In this document: one piece after another, positions 26,732-36,868 of the stretch
Position numbering within the stretch: the first letter of the stretch is position 1
How the letters are laid out: each line of letters begins with the position of its first letter
Assembly: GCA_035326705.1 (NCBI GenBank)
Contig: DAOLES010000007.1
Location: 1 to 64,000, forward strand
Direction of reading: 5' to 3'
Length of the DNA stretch: 64,000 nucleotides
Origin: Oligoflexia bacterium
GTDB taxonomy: Bacteria; Bdellovibrionota_G; JALEGL01
Translations under genes and position numbers: made by a program
The notes under the pieces: generated by a model
Databases searched by the model: none
Told to the model about the DNA's origin: nothing
The model's input: only the letters and a program-made list of their open reading frames with translations

Positions 26732-27244
26732 CTATTGACACTGAGCAAAACTTTGAAATCCTTTGCTAGTACAATTACCTGTGCTTGCAAGGGCTTTAAA
26801 GCAAATATTAATAACATTTCTATTTGGATCAGAAAAATCAATGTAACAGTCAGCTATACCTTCGTGAGTAGGTTGATTATTGCTATTCATTGCACGCATT
26901 TTAATAATATAAGGTTTACTTTGATCCAATTGCCCACTTTTAATGGTAAACTTGGCTTTGGTAGGATCTAAACCAGTCGCACTATTTGGGTATTGTAACT
27001 CATCTCCACCTTGCACTGGAACGTAAGGATAAGAGACAGGGTTGCTTAATTCTTGAACCACAAAATAAACTCCTCTATGCCCCTCGTTTTGCATGGCAGT
27101 TTGGATGTCTGTTTTAATGGCTTCTTCTCCAGAAGGAATCAGCACATTGACTTGTATATTATCGCCGCTGTTCCCACAAGAACTCAATAGCAAACTAAAA
27201 GCAAGGCTTAAATATAAAACGCTACGTGTCATATAGTGCATCAT
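26732..27244 (-). CDS. Hypothetical lipoprotein
   Basis: The N-terminal signal peptide ends in the lipobox LLSSC (Cys at about 23), followed by GNSGDN, so it is probably a lipid-anchored envelope protein of ~150 mature residues. The C-terminal part has two more Cys pairs (DCYIDF, NICFKA, GNCTSKG, QCQ). No known domain is recognised. It could start at the ATG at 27232 instead. It is convergent with the DUF2298 gene, with little spacing. Confidence 0.65.
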   Translation of the reverse strand: MMHYMTRSVLYLSLAFSLLLSSCGNSGDNIQVNVLIPSGEEAIKTDIQTAMQNEGHRGVYFVVQELSNPVSYPYVPVQGGDELQYPNSATGLDPTKAKFTIKSGQLDQSKPYIIKMRAMNSNNQPTHEGIADCYIDFSDPNRNVINICFKALASTGNCTSKGFQSFAQCQ

Positions 27245-27342
27245 ACCATATTTTTTAAGTGCTTACTATGCAGAGTATATAGATAAACATTTTATAGGTG
27301 GCTTAAAGGGGCTCAGAAACCTATTTCAGTATAAATAAAAGC

Positions 27343-28035
27343 TTAAAGTGTGAGCTTTAGCCTGAACATTTCTTTTAAAGTGAGCAGAATATGAAACCAC
27401 TTAACCGTGCTTTGGCCATGTTGACGGGCATAATGTTTAACGCCCAGTTCATGAATGGCATATCCTTGTTTTTTGGCTTTGATTAAAATTTCAGCATCTA
27501 TCAGAAATTTTTTTGAGTCAATGCTTATGTCTTGGAATAAGGTTTTGGGAAATAATTTAAAGGCACAGTCAATATCTTTAACGCCCAAGTTAAATAATAA
27601 ATTGATTAAAAAGCGATAGCCTTTGGCCATAAAAATACGCAAAGGCGCATCTTGCCGATCTATTCTGTAACCAATGACAAGGGTTTTCTCATGTTTTAAA
27701 GCGTAAAACTTTTTAATTTCATTCAAATCAAATTGTAAATCCGAGTCGGTGTAAAAAACATATTGGCCATTTGCTGCTAAAAATCCATCTTTTAAACTTT
27801 GACCATAACCAAGGTTATGATCATGTTCAATAATACGAATAATTTTTGGGTAGGTTTCTTTAAAACGATTAAGAATATTTTGCGTTTTATCAGTGCTACC
27901 ATCATTAACGATAATCAATTCAAAGTTAATATTGCTGTCTTGAAGAACTTGCATGGTAGAATTGAGTAAGGTGGGCAGATTGTCTTCTTCATTATATGCT
28001 GGGTAGACTATGGATAAATCAATCATATGAGGCAC
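27343..28035 (-). CDS. Family 2 glycosyltransferase (dolichol-phosphate mannosyltransferase-like)
   Basis: The 230-residue GT-A fold protein reads SIVYPAYNEEDNLPTLL, VNDGSTDKT, the acidic TDSDLQFDL box (metal and nucleotide binding, about 95-103) and KDIDCAFKLF (acceptor region). This is the DPM1/polyprenyl-phosphate sugar transferase subgroup. No membrane segments follow, so it is the soluble DPM1 type. A GT-C partner such as the DUF2298 protein 0.6 kb away or the TMTC-like protein could use its lipid-linked sugar, which is inference only. Confidence 0.88.
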   Translation of the reverse strand: MPHMIDLSIVYPAYNEEDNLPTLLNSTMQVLQDSNINFELIIVNDGSTDKTQNILNRFKETYPKIIRIIEHDHNLGYGQSLKDGFLAANGQYVFYTDSDLQFDLNEIKKFYALKHEKTLVIGYRIDRQDAPLRIFMAKGYRFLINLLFNLGVKDIDCAFKLFPKTLFQDISIDSKKFLIDAEILIKAKKQGYAIHELGVKHYARQHGQSTVKWFHILLTLKEMFRLKLTL

Positions 28036-28114
28036 TAATTATATTTTGGTCTTTATAAAATCAAAAACAATGTTAAAATACAATAATCACCAGAGAATAA
28101 CAAGATGAGCTGGA

Positions 28115-29194
28115 ATGTATAGAAAATCAATGCTTTTAGATATAAAAAAATATTGGACTTTAACACCCTTTTTTATGGGGTTCTTGTTTTTTTTTCATCC
28201 CATGCGGGTATCAGCACAACAAGAAAGAGTGTTAGTTTTGGGGCTTAAGGGTGCACAAGCAATTTCAATAAGACATAATATTGCTCAAGCCCTATCTAAA
28301 CATCCTCAACTTGAAGCTTTGACCTTGGCTGATTTAGATAAACCAAGGAAGGTTGAGCGTAAACAACAGAACATTCAAATGATGCATGAGCAATTGAGTC
28401 AGGCAAAAAAACATTATTATGCACTAGAATACAAAAAAGCCAGTGAAAAGTTGCAAACGGTGATTGAAAATTATGAGAAAGACCATTTGTATACCCAAGA
28501 AACGGTTTCTGGATTGATGGCAGCATTTTTTTATTTGGCTTTGACGCAATTAGAGTTGGGTGAGAAAACCAAAGCCCAACAGTCCATGTTATCTTATAAT
28601 TATATCAAATATGGGGTTGATGATGGGAATCAACACACCAAAGAACTTTCAAAAAAGAAATACTCTCCTAAAGTACAAGACTTGTATAAAAAAACACTCA
28701 AGATGATGAATCAATCTGCGCCAGCTACAATTAACTTTGTATCGTATAAACCAGTGACTAAAATTTGGATCAATGGACAGGCTTATCCTGTACAAGATTT
28801 AGCAAAAATAAAACTTTTTCAAGGCAGTTATTATATTTACAGTTCAGATCAAAGTGGTTTGCCTTTGTATTCTGCTCAAGTTCAATTACAGCCGGGTTCC
28901 AATGTATTGTCTTTAAAGCAACCTATAAAAAGTGATCAAAACACTGCAAATACCTTTAAAATTGATTGGGATAAACAGGGAGATCAATTGTATTTTGATA
29001 CAGAGACAAAAAAAGTTTTGTCAGAGCTGGCAATGCGATACAATATTGCTAAGTTTGCATTGTTAAATTTTGATCAACAAAAAGTTTATATCAGCTTTTT
29101 TGATCATCACCTGCAAAAACAAACGTCTGCCTTTGAAGTCAAACAGATAGATCATATTGTAAACTACTATCAGCAGAGTTTTGGAGCCAACTGA
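28115..29194 (+). CDS. Exported TPR protein, paralogue 2 of the PEGA/TPR family
   Basis: The 359-residue protein has a long signal peptide (hydrophobic segment 17-30, cleavage after VSA near 34). A helical region (HYYALEYKKASEKLQTVIEN, then AFFYLALTQLELGEKTKAQQ) aligns with the TPR part of the 23219 and 29215 proteins. A beta-rich C-terminal half (KIWINGQAYPVQDLAKIKLF, then GSYYIYS) sits where the others have PEGA. It lacks their C-terminal glycine-rich membrane anchor. Its end is 20 bases from the next paralogue, so the two form an operon. Confidence 0.65.
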   Translation: MYRKSMLLDIKKYWTLTPFFMGFLFFFHPMRVSAQQERVLVLGLKGAQAISIRHNIAQALSKHPQLEALTLADLDKPRKVERKQQNIQMMHEQLSQAKKHYYALEYKKASEKLQTVIENYEKDHLYTQETVSGLMAAFFYLALTQLELGEKTKAQQSMLSYNYIKYGVDDGNQHTKELSKKKYSPKVQDLYKKTLKMMNQSAPATINFVSYKPVTKIWINGQAYPVQDLAKIKLFQGSYYIYSSDQSGLPLYSAQVQLQPGSNVLSLKQPIKSDQNTANTFKIDWDKQGDQLYFDTETKKVLSELAMRYNIAKFALLNFDQQKVYISFFDHHLQKQTSAFEVKQIDHIVNYYQQSFGAN

Positions 29195-29214
29195 TAAAAG
29201 AGAGTTGTATTTAA

Positions 29215-30516
29215 ATGAAGAAAAAAATAAAAAAAATTACGGTTAAAACATCATTGGTCATAGCCGTAGCCTTGTGTTTTTTACAGCTTGTAACTGCTTA
29301 TGGGCAAAGTTACAGAAATATTTATGTTGGGGCTTTGCATATTGTAGATGATGGCGACCGCAGGTTTTCTAGAGAAGATTTAAATAGAGAATTGTTGACC
29401 AGTGTTGAGAATGAAAAATTTTTTAGAATGGTATCGTTAAGCAAAGTTAACAGTTTTAAAAGTAATTTTGTTGATGAAAGTACGGAAGAAACAATAAACA
29501 ATCAAGATTTACAACGTGCCACAAAGCTTTTGACTGTTGGCAAGCGTATGTATCATGAGCTCAATTTTTCAAAAGCAAGAGACAGTCTTTCTTTAAGTAA
29601 AAAATTATTTATTGAAAACTTACAATACTTAAGAAGCAATAAAGATTTACTTGAAGCACATTTGTATTTAGGAATGACCTGGTTGGCCATTCAAAAAGAA
29701 AAAGATGCTTACAATGAATTTAAAAAAGTTGCTTACTTAGATCCAAATTTTGAAATGAATGCCACCCAATATTCCCCAGCTGTTATTCCAGTATTTGAGA
29801 CCGCTAGAAGTGAAGTAAAAGCAAAAACAATCAGCGAAGTGACCGTAACAGCAAGTCAGGATAATATGAATGTTTATGTTAATGGTCGTTTGATGGGAAA
29901 AACACCGGTTAGCATGAAGCTGTATGCAGGAGACTATTTTTTTCTTGTTGAAAAACCGGGTTTTGAGCCTTGGTATAAGTTGGAAAAAATTAGACGAGCA
30001 AGTCAAACCGTAGAAGGTCAAAATAAAGTAAATGTTGATGAAAAACAATGGTCTCGTATGTTTAGAACCAGAGAAGGAGATGAGCAAAACTCAGAAGACA
30101 CCAAGATGTTGATTGAAGAAGCAAAGAAACAAGGTGCAGACTATATTTTGCTTAGCAGCTTAGAAAAAAATATCAATTATCGTCTGATGGGGCAACTGTA
30201 CAATATTAATAAAAAGACTTTTTCTCAGGTGGTGATGTTTAATGTAGAAAAGGGTTTGGGTGATTATCCTGGAGCGGTTGATGAGATGGTTGGGACGTTG
30301 AAAAATATGATTTTAGGAACAAAGCCTAACTTGCAACTCAATGTAGCAGACTATGGACCAGCCCCAGAAGCAAATAAAAACATTGGGCCAAATAAAAAAT
30401 GGTACAAGCAATGGTGGGTGTATCCCGTAGCAGCAGGAATTTTAGTTGGGAGTATTTTTGCAGCTCAAGAGTTGGGCGGAGGTTCTGGCGGAACCATTGT
30501 TATCAATAACAATTAA
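29215..30516 (+). CDS. Exported TPR-PEGA protein with C-terminal membrane anchor (paralogue 3)
   Basis: The 433-residue protein has a signal peptide (cleavage near TAYGQ, about 31), a TPR-like helical domain (RMYHELNFSKARDSLSLSKK, then HLYLGMTWLAIQKEKDA) and a PEGA domain (MNVYVNGRLMGKTPVSMKLY, then FLVEKPGFEPWY). A C-terminal membrane segment (YPVAAGILVGSIFAAQ) precedes a Gly-rich tail. The plan is that of the 23219 protein, in which the N-terminal 'VGL/VGA' strand followed by a helix is also shared. Probably an inner-membrane or envelope scaffold; no direct clue to substrate. Confidence 0.7.
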   Translation: MKKKIKKITVKTSLVIAVALCFLQLVTAYGQSYRNIYVGALHIVDDGDRRFSREDLNRELLTSVENEKFFRMVSLSKVNSFKSNFVDESTEETINNQDLQRATKLLTVGKRMYHELNFSKARDSLSLSKKLFIENLQYLRSNKDLLEAHLYLGMTWLAIQKEKDAYNEFKKVAYLDPNFEMNATQYSPAVIPVFETARSEVKAKTISEVTVTASQDNMNVYVNGRLMGKTPVSMKLYAGDYFFLVEKPGFEPWYKLEKIRRASQTVEGQNKVNVDEKQWSRMFRTREGDEQNSEDTKMLIEEAKKQGADYILLSSLEKNINYRLMGQLYNINKKTFSQVVMFNVEKGLGDYPGAVDEMVGTLKNMILGTKPNLQLNVADYGPAPEANKNIGPNKKWYKQWWVYPVAAGILVGSIFAAQELGGGSGGTIVINNN

Positions 30517-30614
30517 GACATGATGCAAAGCCAGCACTATTTTTTTAAAATATGCCGGCTTATTATCAATAATTATATGATAACTTTAAGGGTTATCAGC
30601 TGAGAAAAAATGTT

Positions 30615-33600
30615 TTAACCTTCTAACCAGAAACCAAACTGAAACGCATTAAACTCACCGTAGGTTTGAAGATAGCCATCAAAAGATTTGTTAATGTCTA
30701 TACCAGTACCTGGAAAAGTTTGGTCTCCTTGATAATGGAGACTGTTTTTATGGAGTATCACAGGGTCTTTAATGACCACTGCCGGCTGAGTATCCCTTAC
30801 TTCTGTAACCACTTCAAAAGTATTGGTGATAGGATCAAGTGAAGGCTCAAACCGCAAGCGGCGCACTGTGTCTGCAAAGTGAAAACGGTCATTATTAATA
30901 GGTTTGCTGGCGGCGGTGATATCTCTATGATCTAAACTAAATTCACCGGTAAATTGAAAGTTGATACGGGTTGGAGGTTTATTTTTAATCGTTGCTACAA
31001 CAATACCAGGCAAGTCTAAATAACTCCCAACTCTCTCCCCGTCATGTACATCAAAAGAAACAATGTCTAAACCTACTAAAAGCGCATTTTTTTTAGCGTT
31101 GCTTTCAATGACAATGTTTGAGTGAGGGTTTGATATTTTAAATACGCCAGCAATATCATCTTTGGCTGATGGTAAAGTGTCTAAAAAAGCCACATAATCA
31201 TTTTTTGATAAGATACCTGTGTCCAAGGTATTAGAACAAATATAAACATTCCATAGCGTGCGTTTGGTGTTATTGGCTATATTTCTAATAGGATCTATAA
31301 CCAATCTGTTTAACAGTTGTCCTACGTTGGGAACAGTTTGTGATAAATCAACCAACTTTTGCTGAGTTTTTTCAAAACCATCCACCAAAGTGTATCTTCC
31401 TTTTAAACTAACACCAAAACGATAGGCATAATTGTTACATAGCTCAATCATACTGCTCTTGCGAATCACAGTAGTACCGTACAAAGGATTTTCCTTTTTT
31501 GCTTGTGCAAGCACAGCATCATCGATTGATGGGCTCTGTCTAAAGTAGTCACCCGGATGATCGGTTTCTACTTCTTCAGAGCCTCGACGCATATTAGCTT
31601 CAAGATTTGCTATATCAATACTGTTATCTACGGCATTGTCTTTGACAACAGGTTCAACTGAGGCAATAATCTTAGCGCCCAAAGATTTAAAAATATCAAT
31701 GTCATGCCGGGCATAACGTACTGAAGCAACGGACATGTCTCCAGTGATAAGGTAATCAAGTTTGTCAAAGGCGGATAAAAGAGGTGACGGTGGATAGCTT
31801 CTATGGGCAACATTTTTTGCTCCAATTTTTACCTGGACGCTACCATCAATCTCAGCATGAAGGTTTGCCAAGTCATTCAGAGGAATCATGAACTTGAGAA
31901 CTTTTTGCGCTCGGGCATATTTTTTTTGGTCAATAGGAATTTGTGGACCCATGTCAGGGTTGGCGGTGTAACTGTAGTGAGTACCTTCAGCGTTGGGTAG
32001 AAAAAACAAAGTGTGTTGATCAAGGGTGCCCAACAATGTTTGACCAGTAATGGTTGTAAGGTTGGTAACGACTTCTGGAAAAGCAGTATAATACGCTTTA
32101 TACCCAACCTCAATAACCATGTGTTTCTGCCCCGCATGATCCTCAACAACAATTGTTTGTTCTTCATTGTTTTCAAAAAACATGAGAGCTGCAGAAGCAG
32201 TCTCTTGAAAATTTTGATCGGTAAAACTGCCTTTGTAGTTTTCATCATTGAAGCATAAGTTGAGGGTATGTTGAGCGCCAGCTTTAGACTCCAATAAAGT
32301 TTTGGCGCTGTTATCGCCAAAGGTTTTATCGAGCAATCTATAATAATCGTTGTTTTCTAAGGTCTGATTTTTTGCCCGCAGTTGCTCTGGGCTCCACTCA
32401 AAAGCAACCAAATCTGGGCCCAAACAATCAGTACAGCTGATATTTAAGCTAAGTAAATTGTAGTCTTCAGGGCATTCAAGGTCAGTGCCATCAAAAGGAT
32501 TAAAACTAGCATCAATACTGGCTTTAGGTTTATTAACAACCACAACAGGAGGCTCTTCTACGGATACAACATCGGCTGAAGTACCTCCTTGTAACCAAGA
32601 AGGCAGGGTATAGTAGGTGTCTTTATTTTTTTGAGTAACTTGAGAATTGACTGTTTCAGGTGAATTATCTCTTGTGTTATCTACAACAGTAGGTTTTTCA
32701 GACTCGCTAGAGTTTTCTCCAGAAGCAAGGTCTGCTACAGAAGCATTTTTAGCCATACTAGAGATGTCTGCAGCGCTAGGGACAACAACTCTACTAGTAC
32801 CAGTATTGAGTAATACAGCACGTTCATTTTCTGGAAGAGACATGGCATTAAGATGATTTTGGATCCAAGTGAAGAAATTTTGTAAATCGGGGGTACCGTC
32901 TTCTCTTAATACATTAACTTTCATATAGATATTGCTGACACCAGCGGAGTCACTAGAAAATTGAACCTCATTCATGCCATTGAGTTCGGTTTTTTGGTCA
33001 GTTGGTATAATATATTGCCCTGGGGTAAAAAGGATCTTTTCATTTTCAGGGGTATCTTTATTAATGCCTTCACCTACTGCAGTGGCAAAGGAACCAAACT
33101 TTAGCTTTAAACTGCCAGGCAGTTGATCACCTGCAACAGTTTTTTCATATCGAGCGGTAATTTGTGAATCTTTGATGCTAGAATTAATCAAAGGATAGAC
33201 AGCAACTTTTAGACTGCTTAAATCAACATTGGTGTCCGCTAGGGCTGGTTTGATATCTAGGAGGGTATTAATAAAATGGTGTTGTACCCAAGCCAGGGAC
33301 AATGATGGTTCTTGTTGAAATAAAGGTTTCATGGGCGGGGCATAGGCAGTTTTTTGTGCAGCAAGGGTGTTATCTGTAATCCAACCGTAAATGGTTGGGT
33401 CATCTTCACTTTTTTGACAATAGTTAACCCACTGAACAATAGGCTCGCTTTTACCGGCAACAATTTCTTTTCCTAAATCATCACCGAAGATGGCACCCGC
33501 CAGAACTTCAAAGCTGTACTTTTCACTTTCTTTCTTATCTTTTTGGGCATCATCTAGTAAATTGCGGACAGCAGGTAAGTTTAAGCCAAGGTCACCTGAG

Positions 33601-33950
33601 ATATGGGCAATTTTATGTAAAACAGGGCTATCCCCACATTCTTCAGCGATTTTACTAACAAAGGTTCCTAGAGCAATAGATTCACCGGATGAAAAACTGG
33701 CTGAAGCCAAAGCAGCGGCATCCTCTTCATCGTTACCAGAGTCACCCGTACCAGTCGTGTTGTTAGGGTCTTTCTTTTTAATGGAAATGGTTTGAAAACT
33801 TCCATCGCCATTAAGCATACTGGATCTATCTTTATCACCAGGCTTAGAAAGTGAACACGCAGATAGACTTATAACAAGTGCAAATACTGACAAGTGCTGT
33901 AGGTTTTTTGTTTTGGTCATAATATTTTTTATAGTTTGATTATGTTTCAT
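30615..33950 (-). CDS. Very large hypothetical lipoprotein
   Basis: The start at 33950 (AGGTGGG upstream) gives about 1111 residues. The signal peptide ends in lipobox LSAC (ISLSACSLSKPG) with acidic +2 positions absent, consistent with outer-membrane sorting. The rest is soluble, acidic and Ser/Thr/Asn-rich, with Cys clusters (ECPEDYNLLSLNISCTDCLG in the middle) and mixed beta-rich sequence towards the C-terminus. I recognise no domain. It is monocistronic. A Glu/Ser-rich low-complexity region lies at about residues 400-470. Confidence 0.7.
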   Translation of the reverse strand: MKHNQTIKNIMTKTKNLQHLSVFALVISLSACSLSKPGDKDRSSMLNGDGSFQTISIKKKDPNNTTGTGDSGNDEEDAAALASASFSSGESIALGTFVSKIAEECGDSPVLHKIAHISGDLGLNLPAVRNLLDDAQKDKKESEKYSFEVLAGAIFGDDLGKEIVAGKSEPIVQWVNYCQKSEDDPTIYGWITDNTLAAQKTAYAPPMKPLFQQEPSLSLAWVQHHFINTLLDIKPALADTNVDLSSLKVAVYPLINSSIKDSQITARYEKTVAGDQLPGSLKLKFGSFATAVGEGINKDTPENEKILFTPGQYIIPTDQKTELNGMNEVQFSSDSAGVSNIYMKVNVLREDGTPDLQNFFTWIQNHLNAMSLPENERAVLLNTGTSRVVVPSAADISSMAKNASVADLASGENSSESEKPTVVDNTRDNSPETVNSQVTQKNKDTYYTLPSWLQGGTSADVVSVEEPPVVVVNKPKASIDASFNPFDGTDLECPEDYNLLSLNISCTDCLGPDLVAFEWSPEQLRAKNQTLENNDYYRLLDKTFGDNSAKTLLESKAGAQHTLNLCFNDENYKGSFTDQNFQETASAALMFFENNEEQTIVVEDHAGQKHMVIEVGYKAYYTAFPEVVTNLTTITGQTLLGTLDQHTLFFLPNAEGTHYSYTANPDMGPQIPIDQKKYARAQKVLKFMIPLNDLANLHAEIDGSVQVKIGAKNVAHRSYPPSPLLSAFDKLDYLITGDMSVASVRYARHDIDIFKSLGAKIIASVEPVVKDNAVDNSIDIANLEANMRRGSEEVETDHPGDYFRQSPSIDDAVLAQAKKENPLYGTTVIRKSSMIELCNNYAYRFGVSLKGRYTLVDGFEKTQQKLVDLSQTVPNVGQLLNRLVIDPIRNIANNTKRTLWNVYICSNTLDTGILSKNDYVAFLDTLPSAKDDIAGVFKISNPHSNIVIESNAKKNALLVGLDIVSFDVHDGERVGSYLDLPGIVVATIKNKPPTRINFQFTGEFSLDHRDITAASKPINNDRFHFADTVRRLRFEPSLDPITNTFEVVTEVRDTQPAVVIKDPVILHKNSLHYQGDQTFPGTGIDINKSFDGYLQTYGEFNAFQFGFWLEG

Positions 33951-34126
33951 GGTCCCACCTAATTTTTGCTCAGCATACACTATTTTTTAATAAAAATTAA
34001 CTTTTTGAAAGTAAGCTGAGGATCAATAAAATAAAGGGTTTTAGCCATATTTTCTTGGCTCAAAACCTGATTTTTGACCAAATTTTGAGCCAGGTAACTT
34101 TTATGCTGCAAAAATAGGTGCATTTG

Positions 34127-34849
34127 TCAAGTTACCGATAAAGGTTGATTGAAGTGGAATTGAATTCTCCACAAAACGACATTCTCTTGGTCCAGTATTC
34201 TTTCACCGGTTTCTTCATTGAATAAAATAGCCAATGGTGCTTCACCAAAAAAATTAACCAGTTGTGCTACATCACAGTAAATTTCAATGGGCTCAGTGGT
34301 CATCATGGTGTTACCTGAACGTTCAATGACCCCGCGTACATTGCACCCAGTTTTTGGGGTGGTGCCATTGGTGGACTCAAAACCAGTAATGGTTATAACA
34401 TTGCCTTCAACATCGCCAAGCAGGCCAGCAAAGTCTGGTGGGCGAATAAGCCCTTTTTCAATGACAATTTCTGGCGTTGCTAAAACATGTAAATCATAAC
34501 TCGCGGCCATATCATACAGTAAGGTGCTTTCTTTATTATCACTTTGAACTGTTACTTCTAACATGGTTTTAAATAAATCTTCTGGGATAATTTCAAAATG
34601 ATTGTTGGGGACTTGTGAAATAACCATTTGATCACCGCCTTTATTGGTGGTGAAAAAACCAAAGTTAACGCCATGGATGCCGGCATGCAGCTCTTTTAAG
34701 GCAAACTCAATGCGCATATCCCCCTGAAAAGATTCTACGGCCAAAGGTTTATTGGGGGCATCTACTTTTAAGCAACTGCATAAGCTAAACGTTATCCCCA
34801 ATAAAAAAATGCGCTTTAAACATTTTAACATCAAACTTTGTGTTTTCAT
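34127..34849 (-). CDS. Hypothetical lipoprotein
   Basis: The 240-residue protein has a signal peptide (KCLKRIFLLGITFSL) ending at LCSC, a lipobox (Cys about 26). The mature part is beta-rich with a Cys in TGCNVRG and another in EIYCDV. No family is recognised. It is transcribed toward the large lipoprotein gene but about 150 bases from it. The gap (33951-34126) holds a 10-bp inverted repeat TGGCTCAAAA with TTTTGAGCCA but no clear T run. Confidence 0.6.
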   Translation of the reverse strand: MKTQSLMLKCLKRIFLLGITFSLCSCLKVDAPNKPLAVESFQGDMRIEFALKELHAGIHGVNFGFFTTNKGGDQMVISQVPNNHFEIIPEDLFKTMLEVTVQSDNKESTLLYDMAASYDLHVLATPEIVIEKGLIRPPDFAGLLGDVEGNVITITGFESTNGTTPKTGCNVRGVIERSGNTMMTTEPIEIYCDVAQLVNFFGEAPLAILFNEETGERILDQENVVLWRIQFHFNQPLSVT

Positions 34850-35005
34850 GGGCTCTGCTTTAGCAAAAAATCAATATTATTGCAAAGCGTTATTTTTTTA
34901 AAAAACCATGTCTTTTGTAAATGTCAAGCCAAAAATAACGCTAAGTAGCATAAATGCTAGACAAAAGTCTTTGCAAAACAAGTGCTTACAGCATAAACAA
35001 ATCAT

Positions 35006-35860
35006 ATGGCAAATATACTTCAATCCATCAATGCTGAAGCATTGGCTAAAACCCATTATGAAAACTTTCCAGTAGCACGTTTTGTTCATAAATCACTTAA
35101 ACCGGCCATTTATGCCATTTACGCTTTTGCCAGAACAGCCGATGATTTTGCAGATGAACCTGAGTTTGAAGGGCAAAGGTTGCAGCTTTTGCAACTTTGG
35201 CGTGAACAACTGCATCAATGTATACAAGGTCAAGCTGAATTGACAGTTTTTAAAGCCTTACTGCCAGTGATTCATGAAAGTAAGCTGCCGGTAAAATGGT
35301 TAGAAAATTTACTGGATGCCTTTGAATATGATGTTAGACACCCACGGCATCAAAGTTTTAAAGAATTAATTGACTATGCCCAATTGTCAGCCAATCCAGT
35401 GGGCCGCTGTGTGTTATTTTTACATGACTATAAAAGTGAAGCCTTGTATGAACAATCAGATGCACTGTGCACAGCATTGCAGTTGACCAATTTTTGGCAA
35501 GATGTTGGTTTGGACGCGCAAAGACAGCGCTTTTATTTACCGCAGAATATGTTAAAAGAGTATAACTGTACCGAAGAGCAGTTAATCAATTGGCAATTTA
35601 GCCATGGCTTACAAGCCCTGATGCAGGCTGTGTGCTTAAAAACACAAAGCTATTTTGATCAAGCGCAAAGTTTGGCCCAAAACTTACAATTTCCCTTATC
35701 TTTGGAAGTGTCTTTGACGCACCTAGGTGGACAGGAAATTTTAAATAAGATTGTGGCCCAAAACTACAACACATTAAACAATAGACCAAAGTTGAATAAA
35801 TTGTCTTTTGTTAAATTATTTTTTAAAAGCCTATGGGGACGACATAAAAAGTTGTCCTAA
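35006..35860 (+). CDS. hpnC: HpnC, squalene synthase-like enzyme (hydroxysqualene synthase)
   Basis: The 284-residue trans-isoprenyl diphosphate synthase (squalene/phytoene synthase fold) has a first Asp motif ARTADDFADEPE (about 46-57) and a second TNFWQDVGLDAQRQRFYLP (about 165-183). The N-terminal AKTHYENFPVARF and the FLHDYKSEALY segment fit HpnC. In the HpnCDE pathway HpnC converts presqualene diphosphate to hydroxysqualene. It is followed 9 bases later by hpnD and then hpnE. Confidence 0.9.
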   Translation: MANILQSINAEALAKTHYENFPVARFVHKSLKPAIYAIYAFARTADDFADEPEFEGQRLQLLQLWREQLHQCIQGQAELTVFKALLPVIHESKLPVKWLENLLDAFEYDVRHPRHQSFKELIDYAQLSANPVGRCVLFLHDYKSEALYEQSDALCTALQLTNFWQDVGLDAQRQRFYLPQNMLKEYNCTEEQLINWQFSHGLQALMQAVCLKTQSYFDQAQSLAQNLQFPLSLEVSLTHLGGQEILNKIVAQNYNTLNNRPKLNKLSFVKLFFKSLWGRHKKLS

Positions 35861-35869
35861 AAAATATAA

Positions 35870-36757
35870 GTGAGTAAACAAAATGACTCAAAACTAACCA
35901 TGCAAGCAAGATTACAAAGAAAAAAATCCAGTTTTTCCAAAGCATTTTGGGTGGTGAACGCACAGCAGTTTTGGGCTTTGGAAACCTTGTATGCCTATTG
36001 TAGAGAAATTGATGATATTGTTGATGAAGCTCAAGACATTCAAAGCGCAGCTAAAGCTCTACAAGCATGGGAAGATTTTTTATTAAAAAAGGTGCCTGCC
36101 TACAGCGAGTTAGAACAAGACATAGGACAAATGCTACTTATGTTTCCTAAGGTTAAAGTAGCAGACTTGCTTTGGATTATCAAAGGCATGCGCAGCGACT
36201 TACATAAACATCGATATGAAAGTTGCCAAGAGCTTTTGGACTATTGTGATAGTGTGGCCAGTGCAGTGGGTTTATGTATTTTAGCTATCATGGATTTGAA
36301 TCGTGAACGCTATTATGATTTTGCTTTGTCCACAGGGAGAGCCTTACAGTTGACCAATATCATGCGTGATCTTAAAGAAGATGCCGGGCGCAACAGAGTC
36401 TATATTCCAAAAGAAATTCTTCAAGTCAGTGATTGCAATGAAGAACAAGTCTTATCCGGAGATGATGTCAAGGGAGGTCTGACAAAAATGATGATAAGGA
36501 TGGACAAATGGGCGCAAGAAGAATATGAAAAATCTGAAAAATTTTTATTTGAGCGCATAGAGGATGAGGTCAAAAGTTTACCTGCCCAGATTATGCGCAA
36601 AACGTATCAATGTTTGTTAAAAAAGATACGTGATAAAAACTACAAAGTTTATGCAAAAAAAATTAAACTGAGTTTTTATGAAAAAATTTATGTATTGATG
36701 TGGTCTTTTTGGCATTATTGCTCGTACCAAGTGAAGCAGTATCGGGCAAAGGCTTGA
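35870..36757 (+). CDS. hpnD: HpnD, presqualene diphosphate synthase
   Basis: The 295-residue enzyme of the same fold starts with GTG (35870). It has the first Asp-rich motif YCREIDDIVDEAQD (about 44-57) and the second TNIMRDLKEDAGRNRVYIP (about 163-181). HpnD condenses two farnesyl diphosphates to presqualene diphosphate. Order and spacing (9 bases after hpnC, ~110 before hpnE) show a squalene operon. Short charged C-terminal tail, normal length. Confidence 0.9.
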   Translation: MSKQNDSKLTMQARLQRKKSSFSKAFWVVNAQQFWALETLYAYCREIDDIVDEAQDIQSAAKALQAWEDFLLKKVPAYSELEQDIGQMLLMFPKVKVADLLWIIKGMRSDLHKHRYESCQELLDYCDSVASAVGLCILAIMDLNRERYYDFALSTGRALQLTNIMRDLKEDAGRNRVYIPKEILQVSDCNEEQVLSGDDVKGGLTKMMIRMDKWAQEEYEKSEKFLFERIEDEVKSLPAQIMRKTYQCLLKKIRDKNYKVYAKKIKLSFYEKIYVLMWSFWHYCSYQVKQYRAKA

Positions 36758-36868
36758 TAAATAAAGCTTTTAAGCAGTTGAGTTAAAAGATTACAAGCAA
36801 CTTTTTTATAAGTTGCTACATGAATATGATGAATAATGATGATTGGGTAGTAAGTGGGTGAGACTGTT

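Noticed and set aside
33951..34126. Terminator between the two lipoprotein genes (TGGCTCAAAA inverted repeat)
   Set aside because: The stem is 10 bp but the loop is long and no T run follows on either strand.
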